Assembly (NCBI GenBank): GCA_013388755.1
Contig: JACAEQ010000116.1
Coordinates: forward strand, 1-64,000
Direction: 5' to 3'
DNA length: 64,000 nt
Source: Chloroflexota bacterium
GTDB taxonomy: Bacteria; Chloroflexota; Chloroflexia; Chloroflexales; Roseiflexaceae
Each line of letters starts with the position of its first letter. The first letter of the stretch is position 1. Under the pieces are notes generated by a model. The model searched no databases and was not told where the DNA came from. It saw only the letters and a program-made list of their open reading frames with translations. Positions 50,144 through 59,306 of the stretch are shown in pieces. A program made the position numbers and the translations under genes.

Positions 50144-51355
50144 CTAGATCTTCGCTTCGATCATCTCTGCGATCCGCTGGCGCAGCGCCTCGGTTGGAAT
50201 ACGATCGAGCACTGGCTCGAAGAAGCCCATCACAATCAGATGAATCGCATCATCACGTGGAATGCCGCGCGAGCGCATGTAGAACAGTTGCTCCTCATCT
50301 ACCTCGCCACTGGTAGACGCATGGCCTGCGCGGGCAACATCATTGGTGTCGATCATCAGGCCTGGAATAGAGTCACTGCGCGCCTTCGGCGTCAGGTGCA
50401 ACGCATGTTCCTCGAGGCGCGAGACCGTCGCGCGACTCTGATGCTCAATCTTGATCATGCCGTCGAAGGTCGTATAGCTCTGATCCTTGACGACCGTCTT
50501 GAAATCCATGTGCGCTTCGGTTTTCGCGCCGATATGGCGCAGCCACGGTGCGGTCAACAGATTCTGATGGCCGCCGCCGAAGGTCGCCGCCACCCACTCA
50601 ACGCGCGATCCATCCCCTTCAAGAGCAGTCTCGGCTTCAACATGCTGCACCCGCGCACCAAGGTTCACGGCGGACCACTCGATCGTTGCGCCGCGCCCGA
50701 CGCGCGCTTTCTGCGCCCCGATGTGATACACATCCTCTCCCCAGGTCTGCACGGTCACGAACCGCAGGGTCGCGTCATTACCAAGGAACATCTCGGTGAT
50801 CGGCGCGGCGAAGGCCTGGCCGGCGCCGGCGTCCGAGCGATATTCTTCCACGAAGGTCACGCTGGCGCCGTGATCCAGAATAATCAGGTTCCGCGCCACG
50901 ATGGCATCGCCAGGCGCAGGCATGGTAAACGCAGCCGTCAGCGGCAACTCGACAGCGGTATTTTGCGGCACATACAGAAACACACCATCCTGCCACAACG
51001 CCGCATTGAGTGCGACAAACTTGTGGCGCTGCGAGTCAATTGCCGTGCCAAGATGTTGCCTGATCACTGCCTCGTGGGTATGCAACGCCTGCAGGAGCGG
51101 AGCAAAAACGACGCCCTGCCCGGCAGGATCGCGTTCCCAGACCAGGATGGTCGCGCTGGCGCCAATTGCTGCCGCAATCTGCTCAGCCTTGAACTTCGAC
51201 AGATCGGTGCGGCGCCAGAAAGGAGGCTCAGCGGCGGCAAAAAAACGCCACGCAGCCATGCGCTGCTCGGCCAGCCATGCCGGCTCGCCCGCTGCCTGTG
51301 AAACATCAAGTATGGTCGTGTCGCTCAATTCGGCAAGGGTGGGAAACGTCTTCAT
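50144..51355 (-). CDS. sufD: SufD, Fe-S assembly subunit
   Basis: A 403-residue SufB/D-family beta-helix protein. Seen are AALNAALWQDGVFLYVPQNT, NLIILDHGASVTFVEEY, DFKTVVKDQSYTTFDGMIKI and SGEVDEEQLFYMRSRGI. It partners SufB and SufC. The start is 2 bp after the sufC stop. It lacks the clear SufB Cys motif, supporting SufD. Confidence 0.95.
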   Translation of the reverse strand: MKTFPTLAELSDTTILDVSQAAGEPAWLAEQRMAAWRFFAAAEPPFWRRTDLSKFKAEQIAAAIGASATILVWERDPAGQGVVFAPLLQALHTHEAVIRQHLGTAIDSQRHKFVALNAALWQDGVFLYVPQNTAVELPLTAAFTMPAPGDAIVARNLIILDHGASVTFVEEYRSDAGAGQAFAAPITEMFLGNDATLRFVTVQTWGEDVYHIGAQKARVGRGATIEWSAVNLGARVQHVEAETALEGDGSRVEWVAATFGGGHQNLLTAPWLRHIGAKTEAHMDFKTVVKDQSYTTFDGMIKIEHQSRATVSRLEEHALHLTPKARSDSIPGLMIDTNDVARAGHASTSGEVDEEQLFYMRSRGIPRDDAIHLIVMGFFEPVLDRIPTEALRQRIAEMIEAKI

Positions 51356-51357
51356 GG

Positions 51358-52140
51358 TTAGCTACTCGCAACCTCCTCGCGGATGAAGTCGTACCCCTTC
51401 TCCTCAAGTTCAAGCGCCAGTTCCGGGCCACCCTCACGCACGATCCGCCCATCCATCAACACCGACACATAGTGCGGCTTGATATAGTTCAGCAGGCGCT
51501 GGTAGTGCGTAATGACCAGCACGCCCATATCCGGATGCTGCTCGTACAGGGTGTTGACGCCCTGGGAGACGATTTTGAGCGCATCGATATCAAGCCCCGA
51601 GTCAGTCTCATCCATAATCGCCATACCGGGCTGCAACATCGCCATCTGCAGGATCTCAACCCGCTTCTTCTCGCCGCCGGAGAAGCCTTCGTTCAGGTAG
51701 CGGCGGGCAAAACCTTCATCAATACTCAGCGCCGCCATCTGCTCACGAATCTGCTTGCGGAACTGCGCCATCGGAATTGCGGTCTCTTTCGGATCCTTGC
51801 CCTCCTCGGCACGGTGCGCATTGATTGCCGCGCGCAGGAAGTTCGCTACCGTCACTCCCGGAATGGCCACCGGGTACTGGAAGGCGAGGAACAGGCCGAG
51901 CTTTGAGCGCTCATCCGGCTCCAGTTCAAGGATGTTTTGCCCCTGGTACCAGGCCTCGCCACCGGTCACGGTATAGCCTGGATGCCCCATGAGTGTATAG
52001 GCCAGCGTACTCTTACCGCTGCCGTTGGGGCCCATGATTGCGTGGATCGACCCTGCCCTGACGGTCAGGTTGACACCCTTGAGGATCTCTTTATCCTCAA
52101 TGCTGACGCGCAAATCTTTAATGACGAGATCGCTGTTCAA
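51358..52140 (-). CDS. sufC: SufC, ABC ATPase of the SUF complex
   Basis: A 260-residue ATPase. Walker [11 protein letters not shown]-loop [13 protein letters not shown], signature [14 protein letters not shown] and Walker [17 protein letters not shown] are intact, the last being the SufC form. TTG 52140 is chosen because GGAG lies 6 bases upstream and [11 protein letters not shown] begins the fold. A GTG at 52167 would add nine unconserved residues. Confidence 0.95.
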   Translation of the reverse strand: MNSDLVIKDLRVSIEDKEILKGVNLTVRAGSIHAIMGPNGSGKSTLAYTLMGHPGYTVTGGEAWYQGQNILELEPDERSKLGLFLAFQYPVAIPGVTVANFLRAAINAHRAEEGKDPKETAIPMAQFRKQIREQMAALSIDEGFARRYLNEGFSGGEKKRVEILQMAMLQPGMAIMDETDSGLDIDALKIVSQGVNTLYEQHPDMGVLVITHYQRLLNYIKPHYVSVLMDGRIVREGGPELALELEEKGYDFIREEVASS

Positions 52141-52319
52141 TGGAAACTCCTGTTCTTCATGGTGCACAATAGCTGTTTACTGAGACGCCACGTCCCTGTG
52201 TCCATACCGCCGGCGGGGCGACGGCGCTGGCGCATGTGACCGCCATCCCGCCGCCGGCCCCGGATTCCGGAGGCTTCTCCCGGACCTCAACGCGCCACCC
52301 ACCACACAGGTCTGTCTAC

Positions 52320-52958
52320 CTACACCTCACTGCCGGATGGCCGCGCGACGTGGAAATGGCAACTACGCCGTCCTTCACGGATCGTCCCCTCGATCTGCAC
52401 ACGTTCGCCAAGGACCTGCTCAAGCATCCGCCGTTCCATCGAACAGACGCCGGCATGTTCCTGAGCCACATCATGATACGGGCAGGAAAAGACTTCCAGG
52501 CTACCGCCAGGCTGCACCTCGACGGGGATGCCGCGCGCCTCGAGCATCGCGCGCAGGTGTATCAGCCGTTCCTCCAGATCCTCGCCGGTGACCTGCCCAC
52601 GATATTCTTCGGCAAGCCGCCGGCCAACAGCATCAAGGAGCGCATCGAGACGGTCGGCACCTTCGCGGCTGGCAATCTCGCGCAGCAGCAATGTGACCAG
52701 CGTATCATACTCTTTAGGAAACAGATCCTCAGCGCGCGCGGTCAGCGAATACACCAGCCTGGGCCGCCCCGGCCCACCGCGCGCCTGGCGCGTCATCAAC
52801 AGACCTCTGGCCTCCAGGTGCGCCAGGTGCTCGCGAACCGCCGTTGTGCTGATGCCCAGCAATTCCTCAAGCTCTTTGATCGTCGCTTCGCCGCTCCGCC
52901 GTAAGTGTGACAGTATTCTTCCCGCCGGCGAGTCCTCTGCATACTGCGTCAGTGCCAT
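52320..52958 (-). CDS. sufR: SufR-like [Fe-S] transcriptional repressor of the suf operon
   Basis: A 212-residue winged-helix regulator. The HTH is SGEATIKELEELLGISTTAV with REHLAHLEARGLLM and the wing GGPGRPRLVYSLT. C-terminal Cys residues in FSCPYHDVAQEHAGVC (C-x12-C) and RRSCHFH resemble SufR cluster ligands; a usual intermediate Cys is missing. It would repress suf when clusters are sufficient. ATG 52958 has GAGGGA upstream. It leads the operon, 180 bp above sufC. Confidence 0.9.
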   Translation of the reverse strand: MALTQYAEDSPAGRILSHLRRSGEATIKELEELLGISTTAVREHLAHLEARGLLMTRQARGGPGRPRLVYSLTARAEDLFPKEYDTLVTLLLREIASREGADRLDALLDAVGRRLAEEYRGQVTGEDLEERLIHLRAMLEARGIPVEVQPGGSLEVFSCPYHDVAQEHAGVCSMERRMLEQVLGERVQIEGTIREGRRSCHFHVARPSGSEV

Positions 52959-52986
52959 CGCGCGTCCCTCCACATCTCTGAAGCAC

Positions 52987-53034
52987 AGTATACCAGACGT
53001 CACGGCTATCGTCAATAAAAACAGTAGAAACTGT
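52987..53034 (-). promoter_or_regulatory. Strong promoter of the suf operon with upstream inverted repeat
   Basis: On the minus strand TTGACG (53015-53010) and TATACT (52992-52987) are spaced by 17 bp, a near-consensus promoter. ACAGT-AGAA-ACTGT (53021-53034) lies just upstream and is a candidate SufR or activator site. Confidence 0.7.
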
Positions 53035-53047
53035 GAAAATACATCAG

Positions 53048-53092
53048 GGGATCAGGGTCAACGACTTCAGCAATCACGCTGACCCTGATCCC
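53048..53092. terminator. Long hairpin between malY-like gene and suf promoter
   Basis: GGGATCAGGGTCA (53048-53060) and TGACCCTGATCCC (53080-53092) are perfect 13-bp arms with a 19-nt loop. It lies after the malY-like stop and before the suf promoter. It may end transcription from malY; no T run follows. The GATCAGGG text recurs near 37044. Confidence 0.55.
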
Positions 53093-53113
53093 TACCGCAA
53101 CATGCAACAACCC

Positions 53114-54292
53114 CTACCCCCCCGCTCGCCCGAGCCTTTCGAGCGCATCCTTCATCCGCCCAAGGCCCTCCAGAAGCGTTGCCCGTGGGCAGCCGAAGTT
53201 GAGCCGGACGAACCCTTCACCGCCAGCGCCAAACGGCGGGCCGTCATTGAGCGCCACCTTTGCCTCACGGCGGAAGAATTCGTATGGGTTTTCCTCGATG
53301 CCGGCCTCGCGACAATCGAACCATGCCAGGTACGTCGCTTGCGGCACAGTGGTCTTGATGCCCGGCATCTGTTCGAGCACATACTGCACCGTGACATTGC
53401 GATTGGCCGTGAGGTAGGCGCGCAACTCATTCAACCAGTCGTCGCAGTGGCGATACGCGGCATCCATCGCGGTGAGACCCAGACAATTAAGCCAGGGAAC
53501 GATCCCCGCAGTTGCCGCAGCCAGCCGCTGGCGCAGCTCAGGGTTGGTGACGACGGCGAAACTGGCCTTCATGCCGGGGATGTTATACGTCTTGCTTGGC
53601 GCCATCAGGGTGATGGTTCGGTCGGCGATCTCGGGTGCGAGCGTCGCCATGGGAACATGCTGTGTATCGTCGAGCAACAGGTCGCAGTGGATCTCGTCGG
53701 AACAGACAATCAGGTTGTGCCGTTCGCAGAACTCGGCCATACGCAGTTGCTCTGCGCGACTGTAGGCTTCGCCCGTGGGATTATGCGGGTTACACAGGAT
53801 GAAGAGGCGCGTCCGGTCGGTAACGGCGGCCTCCATGCGCTCATAATCAATCCGGTAACTGAACGTCCGCCCGTTGGGAACCAGTTCCAGTTCGGCCATC
53901 TGCGTGACGCGATCCTGATTGGTTGGCGCGGTGAGAAACGGCGGGTACACCGGCGTCTGTACCAGCACACCATCGCCCGGGGCACCAATTGCGCGCGCTA
54001 CTGCATTGATGCCGGTGACCAGGCTCGGGATGAACATAATCTGTTCAGTGGTCACATCCCAGCCATACAGGCGCCGCAGCCGGGCGCAGATCACCTCGGC
54101 CAGTGCAAGAGATGGCTTCTCATAACCAAAATCGGCCATGTCCACGCGGGCGTGCAGCGCCGCGAGGATCGGTGGTGGCACTGGAAAATCCATGTCTGCA
54201 ACCCACATCGGCAACACATCTTCATCGTAGAGCTGCCACTTCATACTGCCAGTATGGCGGCGATCGAACGGCTGGTCGAAATCGTACGGCAT
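53114..54292 (-). CDS. MalY/PatB-family PLP C-S lyase (cystathionine beta-lyase type)
   Basis: A 392-residue fold-I aminotransferase. The MalY/PatB start is YDFDQPFDRRHTGSMKWQL and PMWVADMDFPVPPPI. ILCNPHNPTGEAYS binds substrate. The PLP lysine is in APSKTYNIPGMK. LNFGCPRATLLEGL provides the phosphate-side Arg. It may cleave cystathionine or another C-S bond, fitting the sulfur-rich neighbourhood. ATG 54292 has GGGAGAG upstream; codons above are not conserved. Confidence 0.92.
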   Translation of the reverse strand: MPYDFDQPFDRRHTGSMKWQLYDEDVLPMWVADMDFPVPPPILAALHARVDMADFGYEKPSLALAEVICARLRRLYGWDVTTEQIMFIPSLVTGINAVARAIGAPGDGVLVQTPVYPPFLTAPTNQDRVTQMAELELVPNGRTFSYRIDYERMEAAVTDRTRLFILCNPHNPTGEAYSRAEQLRMAEFCERHNLIVCSDEIHCDLLLDDTQHVPMATLAPEIADRTITLMAPSKTYNIPGMKASFAVVTNPELRQRLAAATAGIVPWLNCLGLTAMDAAYRHCDDWLNELRAYLTANRNVTVQYVLEQMPGIKTTVPQATYLAWFDCREAGIEENPYEFFRREAKVALNDGPPFGAGGEGFVRLNFGCPRATLLEGLGRMKDALERLGRAGG

Positions 54293-54548
54293 AGGTTCTC
54301 TCCCGAACGAGCGCGGAACACAAGGCTTCAGTATACACGATACCGGCGCCATCCCGCTGGCGCGTAGCGTAACATCGTTGCATGCACCTGTCACGAAACG
54401 CATCCGGGCGCCGTGTGTGTATCTTCAGGGCATTCACCGGCGTTATTCCATGCAGAGAGCGATCCTCTGGCGCTCTTCACCACTCATGGATTCCGATGAC
54501 ACCGTTCTATTTCAATCTAGCCTTCCCGGAAGATGGACAGGGTTCTAT

Positions 54549-54701
54549 GTGCCTACCCGAAATATGATACACCTCCTGTCATTGCGCGGAGCGCGAGCGA
54601 CAGCATGCAGCGTGTGACGCGTGGCTGACGCACGCTCCGCTTGCACCGGTCGATTGCGTCGCTTCACGCGCCATGTAACCATTCGTTCTTCGGATAGACA
54701 C
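54549..54701. mobile_element. MITE-like palindromic element, copy 3 (degenerate, 153 bp)
   Basis: Left end GTGCCTACCCGAA and right end TTCTTCGGATAGACAC match copy 1 with single changes. The inner arm begins TGTCATTGCGCGGAGCG. The centre has diverged and carries extra bases. It lies in the 559-bp gap 54293-54851 between divergent malY-like and HD-GYP genes; the rest of the gap shows no gene. Confidence 0.65.
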
Positions 54702-54851
54702 GATATAGCCGTGGTACACGCATGTTGTAGTACTATGGTAGCTGGCAGGAACAGAGAAACCGCTATGCTATGTGAACCGGATCATGGCCGCCAGGACGCG
54801 ACGGCATACCGCTGCGTCGCCGGGCGGCGGTACGGATGGAAGGAGCGAGGG

Positions 54852-55865
54852 GTGGCGGCGAGAATCCTTGTCGCGGATGACAACCCCGCGATGTGCGAGG
54901 CGATTACGCGCTTTGTCGAGGCGGAGGGGCACACGGTTCTCGTGGCGCGCAACGGGCGCGAGGCGCTGACTCTGGCCATGCGCGACCTGCCGGACCTGGT
55001 GTTGCTTGACGTGACCATGCCGGATTTCGATGGCTTTGAGGTATGCCGCCGGCTCAAAGCTGATGAACGCACGGCGTTGATCCCGGTCACGATGCTGACC
55101 ATTCTCGATGATGCCGAGCACCGCCGGCGCGGCATCGAGGCCGGCGCAGACGATTTCCTCACCAAGCCTTTTGAGGAGCGTCTGCTACGCGCCCGCATCC
55201 AGACCCAGCTACGCACCAAGCGCCTGACCGACCAGCTCGAACGCACCGAGAGCATCATTTTTGCGCTGGCACTGGCGGTCGAAGCCAAGGACCTGTACAC
55301 CGAGGGGCATCTCTGGCGTCTGGCGCGCTACGGCGAGCAACTGGCGATCGCCGCCGGATTCCCGCCCGAAGATACGCGCGCCGTCTGGCGCGGTGGCCTG
55401 CTGCACGATATCGGCAAGATCGGCGTCGCCGACAATATCTTGCGCAAGCCGGCCCCGCTGACACCTGAAGAGTATGCGCAGGTCAAGGAGCATCCTGAGC
55501 GTGGCGCGCGAATCATCGCCCCCATGCGCTTTGCGCGCGAGGTTGCACCCATTGTCCTGGGGCATCACGAGCATTGGGATGGCAGTGGCTATCCCTATGG
55601 CCTGCGGGGCGACGCGATCCCGATCGGCGCGCGAATCATCGCGATTGTTGACGCCTACGACGCGATGACCACCAACCGGCCGTATCGTGGCGCACTCACG
55701 CGTGAGCGCGCACTGCAACGGCTCCGCGCCCGCAGCGGAATCCAGTGGGATCCGGAACTGGTGGCGATCTTTATCAGCCTGGTGGAGCAGAAGCGCCTGG
55801 CCGAGCCGACCGAAGCCGACATGGTACGATGCGTCGGCATGGCGTCGCAGAGCCGCATGGCCTGA
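54852..55865 (+). CDS. Response regulator with HD-GYP phosphodiesterase domain
   Basis: A 337-residue RpfG-type protein. The receiver has the acid pair (LVADDNP), the phospho-Asp in LVLLDVTMPDFDG and Lys in FLTKPF, all intact. After a helical linker the HD-GYP domain shows HDIGKIGV, HHEHWDGSGYPYGLRG and DAYDAMTTNRPYR. It probably hydrolyses c-di-GMP on phosphorylation. GTG 54852 has AGGAG upstream. Convergent with the large histidine kinase next door, which may be its partner. Confidence 0.92.
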   Translation: MAARILVADDNPAMCEAITRFVEAEGHTVLVARNGREALTLAMRDLPDLVLLDVTMPDFDGFEVCRRLKADERTALIPVTMLTILDDAEHRRRGIEAGADDFLTKPFEERLLRARIQTQLRTKRLTDQLERTESIIFALALAVEAKDLYTEGHLWRLARYGEQLAIAAGFPPEDTRAVWRGGLLHDIGKIGVADNILRKPAPLTPEEYAQVKEHPERGARIIAPMRFAREVAPIVLGHHEHWDGSGYPYGLRGDAIPIGARIIAIVDAYDAMTTNRPYRGALTRERALQRLRARSGIQWDPELVAIFISLVEQKRLAEPTEADMVRCVGMASQSRMA

Positions 55866-55930
55866 CACCACCGCCACTCACGATCTTCTGGTGTCAATAC
55901 CTGAGGGCCACCAATCCGTGACAGTGGCGC

Positions 55931-58900
55931 TCATGGAAGCGCGCCGGCCGTCGTGATGGGTATGGTAAAGAAGAATGTCGAGCCATGCCCTGGCTGGCTC
56001 TCGACCCAGATTCGCCCGCCATGCGCCTCGACAACCAGTTTGCAGAACGTCAGGCCAAGCCCGGTGCCGCCCCGGCGCTCGCCTACCTGGCCGAACTTCG
56101 TGAAAATCTTATCACGGTCCTTTGGGGCAATGCCGATGCCCTGATCGCTTACCGCCACCAGGAGCATATCAGCATCGCCATCCGGCGCGATGCCGGCATG
56201 GACCGTCACCCTCCCGCCGCGCCCACTGAATTTGATCGCATTACCGACCAGATTCTGGACAACGCGCACTGCAAGACCCGTGTCGGCGTAGACGGCAGGC
56301 AGCGGCGCATCAAACTCTGTCTGGATCATGATACCACGTTCTTGCGCCAGCGAGGCGAGTTGTTGCGTCGCGGTCATGATAACCCGGCGCAGATCCCCGA
56401 CACGTCGATCGATCGGCATGCGCCCCGCTTCGAGCCGGCTGATGTCGAGCAGGGTATTGATCATTTCCAGCATCTGCGCCGCGCTGGTGTTGGCAATATT
56501 GAGCACATTGCGCTGCTGGTCGTTCAGCTGGCCTGATACGCCACGCATCATCAACTCGATCGACGCCATGACGCTCGACAGGGGGCTGCGCAGATCGTGC
56601 ACGATCATATGTGTCAGATCCTGGCGCAAACGTTCGGACTCTTTCGTCGCCGTAATATCGCGCAGAACCAGCAGTACGCCGCCGCGGCTATCGCCGCTGC
56701 TTTGCGCCCGCAGCACCGACCACTCAAGGTACCGCGATTGACCTGGATTGCCACTGAGTTCACCGGCCACAAACTGCTCGACGCCGGCGAGTGTTGCGTC
56801 AATGCCGCGCCGCAACCGTTCCCATTCCTCCAGGGGATAGGCCACCGCCTCGCGCCAGCGCATCAGAAACGATCCGATCGTTGCGCCATACGTCGCCTGT
56901 TCATCAAGCGCGACCAGTTCGTGGAGCGCAGCATTGGCAACCGCTACGGAGGCATCGGGGCCGATCAGCATGATCCCTTCGCGTGTTGATGCCAGGATCG
57001 ACGCCATCTGGTCGCGAGCAGTACGCACTGCCGAAAAGAGTTCAATGCTTTCGACCGCCACTGCCGCCTGCGACGCAAAAAGGACCACCGTCTCGCGATC
57101 GGGCGGTTCGGGCAATGCATCAGCATACGCAACACACACACATCCCAGTGTGCGCTGAGTTGCGCGTAGCGGCACCATCAACACGGCACGCACGTCCGCT
57201 TGAAGCGGCATCGCCTGGTCAAGGATCACCGTGTCGGGCCGTCCAGTCGTAATGACGCGGTGGAGCAAGGGAAGTATGTGCGCATCGCATGGCGGCACAG
57301 TACCGATCGCAACCGCAGCCTGCAGGTTGTCCGCGTGGGGGAGCAGCACCGTCGCGCCGATCGCGCCAGTCATTTCAGCAATACCGCGTGCCGTCATGCC
57401 GAGGATTTCGTCGGGGCTACGCAACGTTGTATTGATCGCCACGCCAAAGGCGTTCAATGCTGTCAGGCTGCGCAGGTTCTGTTGCAACTGGTCGTTTGTG
57501 CGCGCCAGTTCCTGAGCTCGTCGCGCGAGCGCCTGGTCGATCTGGGCGAACTGGCGCGCGTTCTCGAGTGCAATCGCCGCGTAATCGGCGAGCGCTTCCA
57601 GCAGACGCTGGTCCTCAGCCGTAAAGGGGCGCCGATCGCGCCGGTTGAGCACTTCGATGACGCCCTGCACACCACCGACGCCACGCACTGGCGTCGCAAG
57701 CAGTGTGCGCGTCGTGTAGCCGGTCGATCGATCGGTTGAGCGATCGAACCGCTCATCGGCCTGCACGTCATTGACGATCACCGACTGGCCCGTTTCGACC
57801 ACATAGCCGGCGATACCGGAGCCGCGCCGCAACCGCTGGCCCAGCAGGCGCTGCCCGATCGGGCCGGTGGTATAGGCAAACACCATGTCGCCGGTCGCCT
57901 CATCGGCCAGCAACAACGATCCCTCTTCAACATTAAACAACTCGGTGACCTGGTTCATGATGACGCCCGGCACCTGCTGCGGATCGATCGATGATGTGAT
58001 TGTGCGCCCGATGCGGTTCAGCACGGCAAGCTGGCGCGCCTGGCGCTCAGAGCGCTCGTAGAGCCATGCGCGGTCGAGCGCGGCTGCGGCGTGCGCAGCA
58101 ATCGTCATCAGCAGATCAACATGCTCCTGGCGGTAGGTATAGTCTTCACGGGAACTGGATATGGTCATCACGCCAATCGCGCGATCATGCACCATGAGCG
58201 GTAGCCCGAGCCATGCCCGCCCAAGCACCTGGCCGGCGAGTTTGTGTGGCTGTAGCCCACGGCGTTCGCACTCGGCGCTATAGTCGTTCACACGCAATGG
58301 CCGGCATTCCTTCACAACGACCCCCGCAAGGCCAACCGCTGCCTGCCAGCGTTCGCCTGCCGGCAGGCGTTGACCTTCATGCGCCAGGTAGAGCAGTTCA
58401 AACTCACTGGTCAGCGAGTCATGCAATGCAATATAGAATGTGTGGACTTCGACGATCCGGCGGACCGCCGCATGGATCGCCTCCATGAGTTGCTCAAGAT
58501 CGAAGGCGCCACTGAGGAGCCGGCCGATCTCATTGAGGGTCTGTAATTGTGTTGCTCGATCATCCTGCCGGCTGGTGCTCTCCAGGAATGCCAGGGCCGG
58601 GCCGGCCTGCTGTGCGATCAGGCGCAGCAGCGCGGCATGTTCAGGCGACCAGGCCGGGCCGAACAGGCACAACCAGCCGGTCAGCGTGCCAGCCGCCTGC
58701 AGCGGAGCATAGCACACAACCCCGTGATCATCGTTCGCGGTGATAGCAATCTCGCCTGCATTGAGGAGCGCCAGTTGTGCAGGGTCTGGCGGTCGCAGCG
58801 GAACGACGCCGTGGAGCAACCGTGGTTTGCCGGAGCTATGGTACACAACCTGGCAACCGTGCGGCGCCAGCGCCCGCTCAATCGCCGCAACGACCCGCGC

Positions 58901-58996
58901 AACTCCCACAGCAAGCGACTGTGCCTGCGCCAGATCAGCGCACAGTTGCTGGAAGACTGCGATACTATCAACATCGAGAACGGAAGAGTGGGCCAT
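55931..58996 (-). CDS. Multi-GAF/PAS soluble sensor histidine kinase
   Basis: A 1021-residue cytoplasmic kinase with no membrane helices. Order: weak GAF about 10-140, GAF 155-312 (LNEIGRLLSGAFDLEQLMEA), GAF 325-480 (LNRIGRTITSSIDPQQVPG), GAF 510-655, PAS about 670-785 (ILASTREGIMLIGPDASVAV). Then HisKA with phospho-His in HMIVHDLRSPLSSVM and HATPase with QNLVGNAIKFSGRGG, DQGIGIAPKDRDKIF and GGTGLGLTFCK. No receiver is fused. GAF ligands unknown; no Cys-type bilin site was seen. Likely partner is the convergent HD-GYP regulator. Confidence 0.93.
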   Translation of the reverse strand: MAHSSVLDVDSIAVFQQLCADLAQAQSLAVGVARVVAAIERALAPHGCQVVYHSSGKPRLLHGVVPLRPPDPAQLALLNAGEIAITANDDHGVVCYAPLQAAGTLTGWLCLFGPAWSPEHAALLRLIAQQAGPALAFLESTSRQDDRATQLQTLNEIGRLLSGAFDLEQLMEAIHAAVRRIVEVHTFYIALHDSLTSEFELLYLAHEGQRLPAGERWQAAVGLAGVVVKECRPLRVNDYSAECERRGLQPHKLAGQVLGRAWLGLPLMVHDRAIGVMTISSSREDYTYRQEHVDLLMTIAAHAAAALDRAWLYERSERQARQLAVLNRIGRTITSSIDPQQVPGVIMNQVTELFNVEEGSLLLADEATGDMVFAYTTGPIGQRLLGQRLRRGSGIAGYVVETGQSVIVNDVQADERFDRSTDRSTGYTTRTLLATPVRGVGGVQGVIEVLNRRDRRPFTAEDQRLLEALADYAAIALENARQFAQIDQALARRAQELARTNDQLQQNLRSLTALNAFGVAINTTLRSPDEILGMTARGIAEMTGAIGATVLLPHADNLQAAVAIGTVPPCDAHILPLLHRVITTGRPDTVILDQAMPLQADVRAVLMVPLRATQRTLGCVCVAYADALPEPPDRETVVLFASQAAVAVESIELFSAVRTARDQMASILASTREGIMLIGPDASVAVANAALHELVALDEQATYGATIGSFLMRWREAVAYPLEEWERLRRGIDATLAGVEQFVAGELSGNPGQSRYLEWSVLRAQSSGDSRGGVLLVLRDITATKESERLRQDLTHMIVHDLRSPLSSVMASIELMMRGVSGQLNDQQRNVLNIANTSAAQMLEMINTLLDISRLEAGRMPIDRRVGDLRRVIMTATQQLASLAQERGIMIQTEFDAPLPAVYADTGLAVRVVQNLVGNAIKFSGRGGRVTVHAGIAPDGDADMLLVAVSDQGIGIAPKDRDKIFTKFGQVGERRGGTGLGLTFCKLVVEAHGGRIWVESQPGHGSTFFFTIPITTAGALP

Positions 58997-59111
58997 GGCG
59001 GTCGGTTTTCAGGATACACCAAGCCATTTTACCGCCAGTTTACCAGAGATTGCCACATCTGGCAAAACCGGGCAGGCAGGTGACCGTTCACACATGGGGT
59101 AAAACGCCACC

Positions 59112-59173
59112 CCGGGAGTGAGGGCGTCTTGCCCTCGCCGCGGGATACGAGGGCAGGCAGCCCTCGCTCCCGG
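59112..59173. repeat. Near-perfect 26-bp-arm palindrome
   Basis: CCGGGAGTGAGGGCGTCTTG... pairs with CGAGGGCAGGCAGCCCTCGC and following CTCCCGG, arms of about 26 bp with three mismatches around a 10-nt loop. Similar text occurs at 6388-6440. The surrounding gap 58997-59306 has no gene. Confidence 0.75.
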
Positions 59174-59306
59174 AAGAAGTGTCAACACTATCGCGCAGGC
59201 AGCGCCGCACCATCGGCGTGCTGTTCACGGTCGGAGGTTGGGGGGGCCGGATCGAGACGCCACACCGGGGCATCTCGCCATCGCAGTAGACCGGACGCGA
59301 CCACGC

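Noticed and set aside
53033-54367. Long plus-strand open frame opposite the malY-like gene
   Set aside because: It is antisense to a clear PLP enzyme and its composition is Arg/His/Pro-rich without any motif; a GC-bias shadow.
54549-54701. Degenerate tRNA-like or attachment site in the HD-GYP upstream gap
   Set aside because: The ends match the MITE-like family; no tRNA arms or integrase gene are present.
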